64,000 nt of DNA from Adiantum capillus-veneris (lineage: Eukaryota > Streptophyta > Polypodiopsida > Polypodiales > Pteridaceae). The stretch spans positions 7,019,648 through 7,083,647 of the forward strand of contig CM043968.1 in assembly GCA_014529385.2 (NCBI GenBank), in the 5' to 3' direction. The stretch's first letter is position 1. Each line of letters opens with the position of its first letter. The translations under genes were made by a program, and so were the position numbers. The notes beneath the pieces were generated by a model, which saw only the letters and a program-made list of their open reading frames with translations, was not told the origin of the DNA and did no database searches. This document shows, one piece after another, positions 44,460-55,254 of the stretch.

Positions 44460-45665
44460 CGCTTTTGTTCTCTGTTCTCTGCACGCCTTGCACCTTGTCA
44501 TGGAACCTCACCACCGGCACCCGCCATAGCTAGGCTGCATCAACATTGAGGTGGCACAAAAGTCAAAGTAAATCCCTACAAGGAGGGGGCGATACATGCA
44601 AAAAGAGGGGGGTGGTTGCTTGACCACTCTCTCCCCCAAAGGGCACCCCTTGCCCAAGTGGCAAGTAGGACACATGTCAATCCCCTAGCTAGGTTACCCT
44701 CATGGTGTGCCTAAAGCCTATTGGTTGGCCTTCCAAGGGGTCCAATGATAATGTAGTGGATTTAAGTAATTGTTTTAGCATTTATCAAGACCTCTCTCTC
44801 AAAGCGGAAAGGGGGATACTTGTCCCAAGGTTACCCTTGTTGCTTGGTATGACTCTTGCTTGTGATTGGCTAGGCTTGGAGGGGTCCAATGAGCTTCAAG
44901 CATGGGCTACAAAGGGGGGTCGATCAAAGAAAGTAGGGAGCCTGTTTGAGGAGTATACTCTCCCACACACACACTCGCACATACTCTCATTGTGTGAAGT
45001 GCAAAGTGCAAGAGCCCCCTCTCCTTCTCCAAGCAAGTAGAGAGGTTGAGAGACTAGACCCACACTCTTGGCTATGGAATGAAAATCCAACCAAGAGCCA
45101 TGCTTCAATGCTAAAGCTTGCCATCTTCTCCATCTTTATTACTATGCTATTATGTATGCTAGCAAGAAGAGTGATGATAAGTGAAGAACTAATTCTTTCT
45201 CCTATGAAATGTTTCTTCTTCCTCTTTCCTACCCTCATTCCCTGCTAGCTCTCTCCACCTTCGAAGGTGTTTGAGGTCTTGGGACTGAGGCTTGGGATAG
45301 TTAATGATTTCCACATAGTTTATGTTATGCTCGTGATGCATGAAGCTTTCCATATTCATGCATCACCTATGTCACAAGAAACACAAATATTGTATTGTAA
45401 TAACAAGTCTCTCTTGATGGGAGAAACCATAATACAAATGCCTATTGGAGGGGGGACCTGCTCCACATAAATCCGGTCCTCAACTGTTGTCATGTTCTCT
45501 AAACTCAGAGCTCTTGCAAAAGTATTGTTCATGCCAAGTTAACTAAATGCTATGTTTATGTTGCTACCATCAATTATGTTCACTTGCTATGCTCACAGAG
45601 TAATTTCACAAAAGTACTCTCTCTAATTTCCGCTACTCTCAAGTTAATAGGCCAATTCCATTACA
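43493..45665 (+). repeat. 3' LTR of G (contains insertion)
   Basis: It starts TGTCATAAAATATAATATC and ends GGCCAATTCCATTACA. Length 2173 bp, about 1607 bp after subtracting the 561-bp insert and one 5-bp duplication, in line with 1598 bp for H. Confidence 0.9.
43985..44545 (+). mobile_element. TRIM-like short insertion in the G 3' LTR
   Basis: A 561-bp block interrupts the LTR and is flanked by TTGAG on both sides (43980-43984 and 44546-44550); the other LTR has a single TTGAG there. Outer bases read TTGCTGAG...GCATCAACA. Inside, a 63-66-bp direct repeat occurs at 44006-44071 and 44306-44368 (GGAACATCTTCCCCGGCATG...CCTATATATA), 300 bp apart, each ending in a TATA-like string. A (TC)n lies at 44419-44456. 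There is no coding capacity. The layout fits a rearranged terminal-repeat retrotransposon in miniature or another small LTR-type element. Confidence 0.7.
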
Positions 45666-46449
45666 ACATGAGAGTTACAACTTGTGCATAATGATGTTAG
45701 TGGACCCATGCAAACTCCATCCTTGGGAAATTAGCTTTACTTCATGACTTTCATTGATGATTACTCCAGGCATGCATGGGTATTTCTGCTTAAAGTGAAG
45801 TCCAAAATTTTTATGTGCTTCAAAGAATTTCTTGCTATGGCTAAAAATGTCTCAAAATGTACTATGGGCACCCTCCGTTCCGATTGAGGGGGGGAGTATA
45901 TGTCTCATGAATTTCATGCATTTTCTGGCTAGTCATGGGATAAAACACCAATATACAGCTCCTTATACGTCTCAACAAAATGTTGTTGCTAATAGGAATA
46001 ACATGTCACTTACGAAAACGGTACAATGTATGGTCAAAAGTCAAGCTTTGCCGCATTATTTTTGGCTTGAGGCCATCATGTGTGCCACTTATGTACTAAA
46101 CACGTGTCCTACAAAAGCTCTGTAGTCTATTACTCCATATGAAGCATGGCATGATAGAAAGCCTTTTATTGAGCACATGCGTGTTTTTGGCTGTTTGGCA
46201 TATGCTTTGGTGCCATAAACTCAACACAAAAAATTGGATGATAAGGTTTTCAAATGTATTTTTATTGGTTATAGTGGTGAAAGCAAAGGTTACAGGTTGT
46301 ATCATCCATAAACAAAGCCTATCTTGGTCTCACAAGATGTTGTGTTTGTGGAAGATTTTGTTCAGCCCTTGCTGTCATGTACTAGAGACAGTAATGTTAG
46401 CTCATAGGACATTTATGACACTTAGTTGCCTCTTTTCAATGGTGGGAGT
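45666..46449 (+). pseudogene. pol: E integrase core, right of G
   Basis: It picks up with ELQLVHNDVSGPMQTPS, then FMTFIDDYSRHAWVFLLKVKSK, GTLRSD (stop) GGEYMSHEF, and later HYFWLEAIMCATYVLNTCPTKAL, YEAWHDRKP and HMRVFGCLAYAL. Many stops (for example near 45890 and 45930). The Glu of D-X35-E is lost by mutation near 45990: F reads VAERKN, E reads VANRNN. Confidence 0.82.
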
Positions 46450-48366
46450 TCGAATGTAAATTCCAATGAGGCAAATATACAACCTATGGGGGTTTTTGAA
46501 AATGTTATAGATCAGCCTATTACTGATGTAGATGTACATGATGAGGAGAGGGCTAAAAATGACCAGGCTAGAGGTATGCCAAAATGGATGGTGCATACAT
46601 TGCGTGACAATAAATTGGATGCACCTTTGTCTAGTCATACTCGTTCAGGCTCTCACCATGCATCTTATGTGTTAGATTGTTATTCTTTGGTTGTGTCTAG
46701 CTTACATGATGTTGAGGAACCTCTATCTTTTGATGAAGCACATAATTCACAAAATTGGATGGCTACCATGCAATTAGAATATGATGCACTTATAGAAAAT
46801 GACACATGGACTTTATATGATTTCCCTCCTGGAAAAAAGTCCATTGGTACGAATTGGGTTTAGAAGTTGAAACGCAAGCCAGATGTTGAGATTGATCGCT
46901 ATAAGGCTCGACTTGTTGCAAAGGGTTATGCATAGCAAAAAGGCATAGATTATGAAGAGACTTTTTCTCCCACTCGTCATATGACTACTATGCATTTTCT
47001 ATGTGCATTGGCATCTCATTTTGGTTGGGATGTACATCAATCAGACATTGTTGCTACTTTCTTGAATGGTGACATATTTGAGGATGTTATGTAACACAGC
47101 CTCGCAATTTTATCAAGAAAGGACAAGAGGATAAGGTGTGCAAATGTAACAAATCTTTGTATGGGTTGAAGAAATCTTCTCGTGCTTGGTATGAGAAGGC
47201 TGACACTCATTTGGTCAACGAGGCTTTTGTAACAATCCAACAGAAAGCACATTGTATGTAAAGCATGAGGGTGATGTACTTCTCATTCTGGTTCCTTATG
47301 TAGATGGTTTGCTAATCTCTGGACCAAATGAGAGACATATTGCTGAATTTAAGGCTGATTTGAATGCTACTTTCAAGATGAAAGATTTGGGGCTGTTGCA
47401 TCATTACTTGGGTATACAATTTAAACAATGTGATGGTGGTATTGCCTTGTGTCAGAAAAGTTACATAGAGACATTACTATGTAAGTTTGGACTTGAAGAT
47501 TTGGGACTGTTGCATCATTACATGGGTATACAATTTAAGCAGTGTGATGGTGGTATTTCCTTGTGTCAAAAAAGTTACATAGAGATATTAATATGTAAGT
47601 TTGGACTTGAAGATTGCAAACCTATTGCGACTCCCATAGAAACATGTTTGAAATTGAGTCTTCATGATGATGGTAATCCTGCAGATGTCACTCTTTACAA
47701 AACTCCTATTGATGCCTCATTTATGTATGCAACACAAGGTTGGTTATTCAAGTTGCAGTCACACAGGTCAACAAATTTATGCATAGACCAGGGTCTAAGC
47801 ATTGGCAGGCTGTCAATGAGATTTTTTGCTACTTGAGTGGTACTTTACATCTTGGCTTGTTTTATCCCAAAGGGGGATCATTGCCGCTAGACTTACATGC
47901 TTTTTCAGACTCAGGTTGGGCTGGTTGTTTTACAAGCGAGTGTCCACAAGTGGTTTTTGTTTCATGCTTGGTAGTTCATGTATATCATGGATGAGCAAGA
48001 AGCAACCTACTGTGGCCACTTTGAGTTGTGAGGGCTGAGTACAGGGAAGTCTTCACAACTACGGTTGAGTGTGTATGGCTCAGACGACTTATAACTGATT
48101 TGGGTGTTGGATAGAACACTGCCAACACTATCTGCACTAACAGTCAGAGCGCATTGGAAGTTGCAAGGAGCCCAATTTTTCATGCTCGCACAAAGCACAT
48201 TGAGGTGCATTACCACTATGTTAGGGAGAGGCTCTCAACAAGAGAGATCAGCTTGGCTTATGTGCCAACACAGGACAACCTTGCAGATCTTTTCACAAAG
48301 GCATTGTCTCATGAGAAGCTCAAAGCTGTTCCCAAAGCTTTGGGCTTACTCCCCTTTGTGGACTAA
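46450..48366 (+). pseudogene. pol: E reverse transcriptase and RNase H
   Basis: Homologous along its length to the single F frame at 61052-62809. The polymerase active site is YVDG (47297-47308) instead of YVDD. A 38-codon in-frame tandem duplication follows (47384-47611). Stops occur at 46861, 46935 and 47092, with a one-base slip in FEDV near 47085. RNase H relics (FSDSGWAGCF-like, SCISWMSKKQPTVATLSCEG; IEVHYHYVRERLS; NLADLFTKALS) end at the stop 48364. Confidence 0.85.
47384..47611 (+). repeat. 114-bp in-frame tandem duplication in E RT
   Basis: Units 47384-47497 and 47498-47611 both begin GATTTGGG(G/A)CTGTTGCATCATTAC and encode DLGLLHHY(L/M)GIQFKQCDGG.... They differ at about seven sites. 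F has one copy at the equivalent place. Confidence 0.92.
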
Positions 48367-48440
48367 TCATGTACTCAGGGCATGTCACTTCCCTTTACTC
48401 ATGTGCCCGCTCTCGTTCACCGCATCACTCCAAGGGGATT

Positions 48441-48659
48441 TGTTATATGTGGTAGTGATGTGTGTGAACACACTTAGGACACCCAGGGCATTTTTTCTTT
48501 AGGATGTTTTTTCCCTAATGCATTGTATATACGCCCATTCATTCTAGGGCTATGTATCTTTCCATAGCACACTAAGTAATACACTCTCTATTGTGTGCCT
48601 TGAGCTTCCTTTGTCTTCTCCAAGCTTGTGTGTGTTTTCTTGGAATCCTAATTCCAACA
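48441..48659 (+). repeat. 3' LTR of E
   Basis: It starts TGTTATATGTGGTAGTG after the polypurine tract CCAAGGGGATT and ends AATTCCAACA, followed by AGGTG. Length 219 bp. Confidence 0.92.
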
Positions 48660-48664
48660 AGGTG

Positions 48665-48860
48665 GAGTTACTTCTTTTTGACATGCTGGTATAGGTGGTT
48701 CTTCATGGAGGATTGGACCCGAATTTGACATCGATAGTAGGTTTATAGGTTAAGAGCATTGTTTTTGCTCCAATCAACTATTTTTGTAGTGTCACACACA
48801 TCTAGATTCTTTGCATCTTCAAAGATTCTTTCATTGTGTGGTTATCTTTGAGAGATTGAG
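48665..48860. other. host DNA between E and H
   Basis: About 200 bp with no gene. It ends TTGAG (48856-48860), the expected left target duplication of H, whose partner is not found. Confidence 0.5.
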
Positions 48861-50458
48861 TGTAATGCAATTGGCCTATTTATTTGAGAGTAGCGGAAAT
48901 TAGAGAGAGTACTTTTGTGAAATTACTTTGTGAGCATAGCGGGTGAACATAATTGAAGGTAGCAACATAAACATAGCATTTAGTAAACTTGGCATGAACA
49001 ATACTTTTGGAAAAAAAAAGAATCTAGAGAACATGACAACAATTGAGGACCGGATTTACGTGGAGCCGGTGGTCCCCCCTCCAATAGGCATTTGTATTAT
49101 AGTTTCTCCCATCAAGAGAGACTTGTTACAATACAATATTTGTGTTCCTTGTGACCTAGGTGATGCAATGAAGATGGAAAGCTTCATGCATCACGAGCAT
49201 AACATAACCTTTGTGGAAATCATTCACTATGCCAAGCCTTCGTCCCAAGACCTCAAACACCTTCGAATGTGGAGAGAGATAGCAGGGAATGAGGGTATGG
49301 AAGAGGAAGAAGAAACATTTCATAGGAGAAAGAATTAGTTCCTCATTTATCATCACTCTTCTTGCTAGCATACATATAGCATAGTAATGAAGATGGAGAA
49401 GATGTAAAGCTTCAGCATTGAAGCATGGCTCTTGGTTGGGTTTGCATTCCATAGCTAGGAGTGTTGGTGTAAGCTCTCAACCTCTCTACTTGCTTGGAGA
49501 AGGAGAGGGATCTCTTGCACTTTGCACTTCACACAATGACAGTGTGTGTGTGTGTGTGTGGGGGGGGGAGGGGGGGGAGAGAGTATCCTCCCCAAGAATG
49601 CCCCTAGCTTCCTTGGTCAACCCCCCCTTGTAGCTCAAGCTTGATGCTCATTGGACCCCTGCCCAATCACATGCAGGATGCATAAAAGCAACAAGGGTAG
49701 TCTTGGGACAAGTGTCCCCCTTTCCCCTTTGAGAGAGAGGACTTGATAAATGCAAAAACAATTAATTAAGTATTCCAAGTTATCATTCAATCCCTTGGGT
49801 GGCCAAACAATAGGCTTTAGCACACCATGAGGGCAACATGAGGAGAAACTTGAAAAGTGTCCCTTTTGCTTTCTTTGTACCAAGCTTACCTTGTGTGAGG
49901 GTGTGTGTATTCTCTCTCATCCCCCCTCTTGTAGGGCTCGCCCCCTCTTTGTGGGATCATTGTTGACTTTTGCACACCTTATCTCTAAGCACCTTAGTCA
50001 GCAAGCATGAAAAAGCACCTCAAAACTGGGTAGTGTTCCCACAAGCACCTGAAGCATCTTATTCATCAAGCACGACAAGCACCTCAAGAACCTTAGTCAT
50101 TAAACACGACAAGCACCTCAAGCACCTTAGTCATCAAGCACGACAAGCACCTCAAGCTTGGGCCGGGTTCCCACCTCAAGCTCAGCCCTAGCTTACCTAA
50201 GGTCAAAGGACTTTTTAACACTAACCTTTGGAGGTCTTTAATGAATCTAACCCTAAGGTCTTTAAGCTCCATTGGTTAGCCTTGCTCTTTGATAGACCAT
50301 CTCTCATTTGGGCCCCTTTATCATTGGCCCCGTGCTGAGATAGATCTATAAGCATATGCCTATATCCTAACCCTTGTTCCCCTTTATTCTCTCACATTAA
50401 ATGATCATTTTAATATGAGAAAATCATTTGTGTTGGTTAAATATTAGATTTTATGACA
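48861..50458 (-). repeat. 3' LTR of H
   Basis: On the minus strand it reads TGTCATAAAATCTAATATTTAACC (50458) to GGCCAATTGCATTACA (48861). It contains TG repeats passing into G runs at 49542-49578. It has no insertion at the TRIM-like site. Length 1598 bp. Confidence 0.9.
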
Positions 50459-50829
50459 TTACCTCTCTCTTGAAATCCTTAGTCATTAGTCAATCTTGCT
50501 TAGCGGGTAGAGGATCCCTATTTACCCTACAACATCTTTCCAAGATGGATGACTAATCCATTTGGTGCTTGGGAGACATAGCTACCGCAAGCATGTCTGC
50601 TCTTTAGTCCATTTCATTATGCCAAGTAGAGTGACAAATTCTACTTGGTGTTTGAGAGACGTCGTCATCACAAACATGACTCTAAGCATGCATACTATTA
50701 AAATTTGTGCACAATAAAAGGAGAACTAGTCTTATAAGACAAAAACATTGGTCATTTTAAAATAAATTTGTACATTTGCTTACTTTAATGTAGCATTGAC
50801 AATATTCATACTATCCTTAAGCTGTATTC
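50459..50829 (-). other. untranslated tail and polypurine tract of H
   Basis: The conserved non-coding tail; on the minus strand it ends TTTCAAGAGAGAGGTAA at 50459-50475, before the LTR. Confidence 0.6.
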
Positions 50830-51950
50830 CTTGCATCCATCTAGCATCTTCAAAAGGATAATTTTTGAACTTAATAAGATACCGTCGGATAATCTTACCA
50901 TGTTGTAGTAACTTTTTCTTCATGTCCAAGGATAGCTTCGGGTTGTAGCACCTCTTCTTGGTCTTTCAATTTTGGGAGGGTCTTCAATAATTGGTTCACT
51001 TGGTGGCCCTCCTTTGTAGGGCTTAAGTAGGCTCACATGAAAATCATTGTATATGAGACAATGGTTGGGCAACTTGAGTTGATAAGCCATCTCATTGATG
51101 GGCTTCAAGATTTGAAAAGGACCATAGTACTTTTTTGCTAGTTTAGCATAATACTTTTGATGGCCTGTAGAATTTTTGCCCGTCGTTTGCCTCGATTGAG
51201 CCTTAGGAAACTTAAGTAAGACCCAATCATTTTTTTTGAACGTTAAGTCCCTTCTGTGCCTTTCATCAGCAGCCTTTTGCCTTTGTTGAGGGATGGATAT
51301 AGCCTCCTTAATCTTTTGAAAAGATTCTTGTAGGTCACGCCTATACTTATTAGCTAAAGCGAAGATCTTCCCATGTACTTTAAGTAGCAAGGGACTTTTA
51401 GGTCTTCCCTCAATTATTTTAACAAGGGACTATCCCATAGAAGTATGTACAGTATTATTGTAGGCATACTCTACAAGAGGTAAGTACTTTTCCCGTTGTG
51501 AGCGTTGATCTACTTCTGTAACATAAGTATTTAGTAGATCGAGTATCGTAAGACTGGCTATCTCACCTTGGCCATCCGTTCGTGGGTCATACGCTGAAGA
51601 GAAATTCAATCTTGTTCCTAGATTTTCAAAGAGACCTTTCCAAAACTTACTGGTCATTCTAGGATCTCTATCTGACATGATGGATGCTGGTAATCCATGG
51701 TGTTTGAAAATATGTGATATGAAGAGTTTCCATTTGGTGTGCCTTAATAGTCTTTTTGACAAGAATAAAGTGTGCTTGCTTGCTAAACATGTCGACGATT
51801 GTCCATATTCCCGTATTCCCACGGATAGACTTGGATAATCCAAATATGAAATCCATGGTTATACTCTCCCATGGTGAATCTGGGATAGGCAATGGCTGGA
51901 GTAATCCAGGTTGCTTCCCTCTATCATACTTGGTCTTTTGGCATACTACA
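50830..51950 (-). pseudogene. pol: H integrase and chromodomain
   Basis: Minus strand. After CVVCQKTKYDRGKQPG (about 51950), MDFIFGLSKS and a TIVDMFSKQAHFI region, the core has SDRDPRMTSKFWKGL, AYDPRTDGQGEIA, and the C terminus FPKAQSRQTTGKN, KYYAKLAKKYYGPFQIL. The chromodomain YLIKFKNYPFEDARWMQ follows, and here the codon that is TGA in A, B, G and J is CGA (50885-50887). Frameshifts remain at about 51400 and 50950. Confidence 0.85.
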
Positions 51951-53311
51951 CATTTGTTTGTCAGAAAGCTTGGTTTGTGTCGTGAAATACTTGAGACTTT
52001 GGTGGTCAGTTTGTAGAATAAATGGAGTCCCCAATAAGTAGTGCTTCCATGTGTATAGGGCATGTAGAAAAACTAAAATCTCTTTCTCATAAATTCCCAA
52101 GACTCGTTCATCTGTATTAAGCCTTTGGCTCTCATTTGCTATGGCATGCCCTTCTTGAAGCAAAACTGATCCAAGTCAATCACCGCAAGCATCACATTGG
52201 ACCTTAAATGGCTTTGAGAGATGTGGAAGCATGAGGACTAGTTGGGAAGTAAGATTCACTTTGAGCTTATCAAAAGAATTTTACACCTTAGCAGTCCATA
52301 CAAACTTAACGTTCTTCTTAGTCAAGTCATGTAGTGGTCCTGCTATTTGAGAGAATTTTGCTATGAAGCGTCTATAGTATGCGCACATACCAATAAGGCT
52401 TTTTAGCTCATTTAGATTCCTTGGATTAGGCCATGCTTTTATTAACTCTAACTTTGAAGGATCCATACGGATACCATCTTGAGAGATAATATGACCTAGG
52501 TATTGAATCTCTTGAAGGAAAAATTCACTTTTCTTTTGGTTGAGAAAGAGCTTGTTCTCCCTCAATGCTTGAAAAGTCACTTGGAGATGTTGCTTATGTT
52601 CCTCCAAAGACTTGGAGTAGATGATGATATCATCAAAGAACACTCCAATGAATTTGTGGTAGGGTCTAAATTTTTTCTCTATTAGACGATTGAACGTGTC
52701 CGATGAGTTAGTCAAGCCAAAAGGTACGACTGGATATTCATAAAGACCAAACGTTGTGCAAAACACGGTCTTTAGGATATCTTCATCCACTATCCTTATT
52801 TGATGATAACCACTTTGAAGATCAATCCTACTAAAGTAGTAGAGCCTTGTAGCTTATCAAACAGATCTTCTACCCGAGGCATGGGAAATCTGTTTTTGAT
52901 AGTGATATGATTTAGTGCTTGATAGTCCACACACATACGATATATACCATCTTTCTTTTGCACTAAAAGGACTGGAGAACAAAAGGGAGAAGAGCTAGGT
53001 CTCACCATCCCTTTGTTAACCAATTCTTGTACTTGCCTCATGATCTCCTCTTGTTGAGCTTGAGAAACTCGATAGGGAAGCTTGTTAGGTAGTGAGCTTC
53101 CTGGAAGGAGCTCAATGTGATGGCCATCATCCCCTTGTTTTGGAGGTAAGTCCATACGGATATCATCGATGAACACATCTTGGAATCCTTTTAGAAAATT
53201 AGACAAGTCTAAATCTCAATTCCTACCATTTACATTTGATGAAACATTAGGATCTTTTAGAGACTCTTTGACAAAATCATGTATGCAGAAACATAGCTTT
53301 TCATCGATTTA
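51951..53311 (-). pseudogene. pol: H RT and RNase H, with internal deletion
   Basis: Minus strand. RT entry [53 protein letters not shown] (53206-52870), a shift, then FGLYEYPVVPFGLTNSSDTF, GVFFDDIIIYSKSLEEH, QYLGHIISQDGIRMDPSKLELI (52790-52285). RNase H reads LQEGHAIANESQRL...TDHQSLKYFTTQTKLSDKQM and then jumps into the integrase knuckle: about 412 bp present in G are missing at 51950-51956. Confidence 0.85.
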
Positions 53312-54845
53312 TGTAACATTTAATCCCTTCGTAACTTGTGTGTAGTGGAAGATAGCATAAACATAGTGAGAATTTTATTAGAATAGATTCCTAATGAGCA
53401 CAGCAAGAGTGCTTGGATGGAGAGAGCAACAAAAAAGCATAACACCTAGTTAGATAGGCATGAACAATACTTCAAAAGAGAGAGAAATTAAGCTATTGAC
53501 AACAACAATTTAGGACCGAATTTACATGGAGTCGGTCTTCCCTCCAAAAGGCTTTGTATTCTAGGTTTCCCCCATTAAGGGATACATTTTACAATACAAT
53601 ACTTTGTGTTCCTTCAATATCTTGCTGGTGCACTGAAGATGGAATCTTCAAGCACCATGCACACACTTATAAAACACAACATCAATTCCCTCACGGTCTC
53701 AAACCCAAGACCTCACACACCTTCAAAAATGGTGAGAGCTAGCGGGGTATGAGAGTAGATTGAGAGGAAGAAGGAGTAGTCTTATGAAAAAGAAGTATAC
53801 CTACTCACCTAATCACTCATAATAGCTTAGCATAGCTTAGTAATTAGCATGATAGAGGAGATGAGCATCCATTGGAGCTTGGCTCTTGGTTGGATTTTCA
53901 TCACAAAGCCAAGAGTTGTTGATGTAGGCCTCCCTTCTCACACGCTTGGAGTAGGTGATGAGATTTCCATTAAAGCTTGAGAAGGAGAGAGAGTATTCTT
54001 TGCTTCACACATGAGATTGTGTGAGTGTGTGTGTGTGTGATAATGCCTTGCCAAAACAGCCCCCCCTCTCTCTCTTGGTCGACCCCTCATGTGTTTCACT
54101 CATGCTGACACCCCATTGGACCCTGCAAAGCCTAGCCAATGATAATTCAGAAGCATAAGTGATAGCCTTGTGACATGTGTCTCCCTTTCCCCCTTTGTGA
54201 GAGCTTTAGGTAATTAATTAATGCAATTAACCTCACATTGGACCCCTTAGTCTTCTGGCCAATAGGAATCAGGCAAGACATTGGGCTGCTGAATGCTCAT
54301 TGGATCCCTTGGGAGACTGGCCAATAGTCTTCTATTAATTTACTCTAGCCTAATTCTCATTGGTCCACCTCTATGGCCATCCAATAGGATTTGAATGCAC
54401 ATTGTGGGAAATTGGGCTAGGGAGTTGACACATGTCCACTATACCCTTTGTGTGAAGGGGCTTGCATGAGTGTGTGTGTGTGTTTCTCTCTCATCCCCTA
54501 CTGAAAGGGCTCACCCCCTCCTCTTTAGGAGCATGCAAAGACTTTTTTTACACTATCAAGCATCCAATTTTCCTAAGCATTGACCATTGGACTTAACCTT
54601 TGAATTTTGGAACCTTAGCATTTTGGAAGTCTCAATGGGCTAAACCTTAGGTCTTTGAAGCCCATTTCTCTTCTGCAGATGGTCCCCCTTTGGATCCTTA
54701 TTTTCCTTCCTTTGAATCCCTACTGTGACCAGTCTGCTAGCCTTACCAATAATCTAGTTTTTTCCCCCTAGTAGTTCCCCATATTAAATGATTAGTTTAA
54801 CATGAGAAAATCATTTAGGAGAATTAGATATTACTTATTAGGACA
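53312..54845 (-). repeat. 3' LTR of J
   Basis: Minus strand from TGTCCTAATAAGTAATATC (54845, start mutated from TGTCATAAAAAC) to ATTAAATGTTACA (53312). Short (GT)n at about 54019-54039 and 54471-54484. Length 1534 bp. Confidence 0.88.
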
Positions 54846-55254
54846 TTACCTCTCTCTTAAAATCATAGTCTTCCTCGACTATGGGATAAAGAAGATAAAG
54901 CCTATTCATTAGTCCTTTTTCTAGCGGGTAGAGGATCCCTGTCTTACCCTACGACATCATTCCAGAATGGATGGCTAATCCATTTGGCGCTTGAGAGCCT
55001 AAGGCTTCCGCAAGCATGTCTGCGCATTAGTCCTATCAATCTTCCATAGTAGAGTGACAAGCTCTACTTGGAGTTTGGAAGACGTCGTCTCTGCAAACTT
55101 GATTCTAAGCATGCATACTACTTAACATTTGTGCACAATAAAGAAAAAGAGAGTCTTATAAGACAAAAAATTTGTTCATTTTAAACATTTGTACATTTTC
55201 TTACTCTAGGGAAGCATTGTAAGCATTGACAAGGTTTAGGTTATCCTTTAATTG
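54846..55254 (-). other. untranslated tail of J
   Basis: Same conserved phrases as in A (CTTATAAGACTC, GCATGCTTAGAATCA). Polypurine tract TTTTAAGAGAGAGGTAA at 54846-54862 on the minus strand. Confidence 0.6.

Larger units (their letters stand above)
36706..45665 (+). mobile_element. Ty3 chromovirus G, nested in E integrase
   Basis: LTRs 36706-38220 and 43493-45665, tRNA-Met primer site, gag, CCHC, protease, RT, RNase H, integrase and chromodomain relic, all in order. Target duplication ACACG (36701-36705) / ACATG (45666-45670). The paralogous site in F, not occupied, reads GGGCCACATGCAGG. G is structurally complete but has many frameshifts. Its 3' LTR has an extra 561-bp insertion. Confidence 0.93.
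18161..48659 (+). mobile_element. Ty1/copia element E, host of two nested chromoviruses
   Basis: LTRs at 18161-18606 (two copies head to tail) and 48441-48659, a tRNA-Met primer site and PPT CCAAGGGGATT bound copia gag, protease, integrase, RT and RNase H in copia order. AGGTG occurs immediately outside both ends (18156-18160 and 48660-48664), a perfect 5-bp target duplication across 30.5 kb. The coding region is split by B at 19612-35651 and by G at 36706-45665; without them E would be about 5.5 kb. It is the same family as F and heavily mutated. Confidence 0.93.

Noticed and set aside
44702-45248. Open frames of 100-112 codons in the G 3' LTR
   Set aside because: They lie wholly inside the LTR, are not kept in the H or G 5' LTR, and have no domain.
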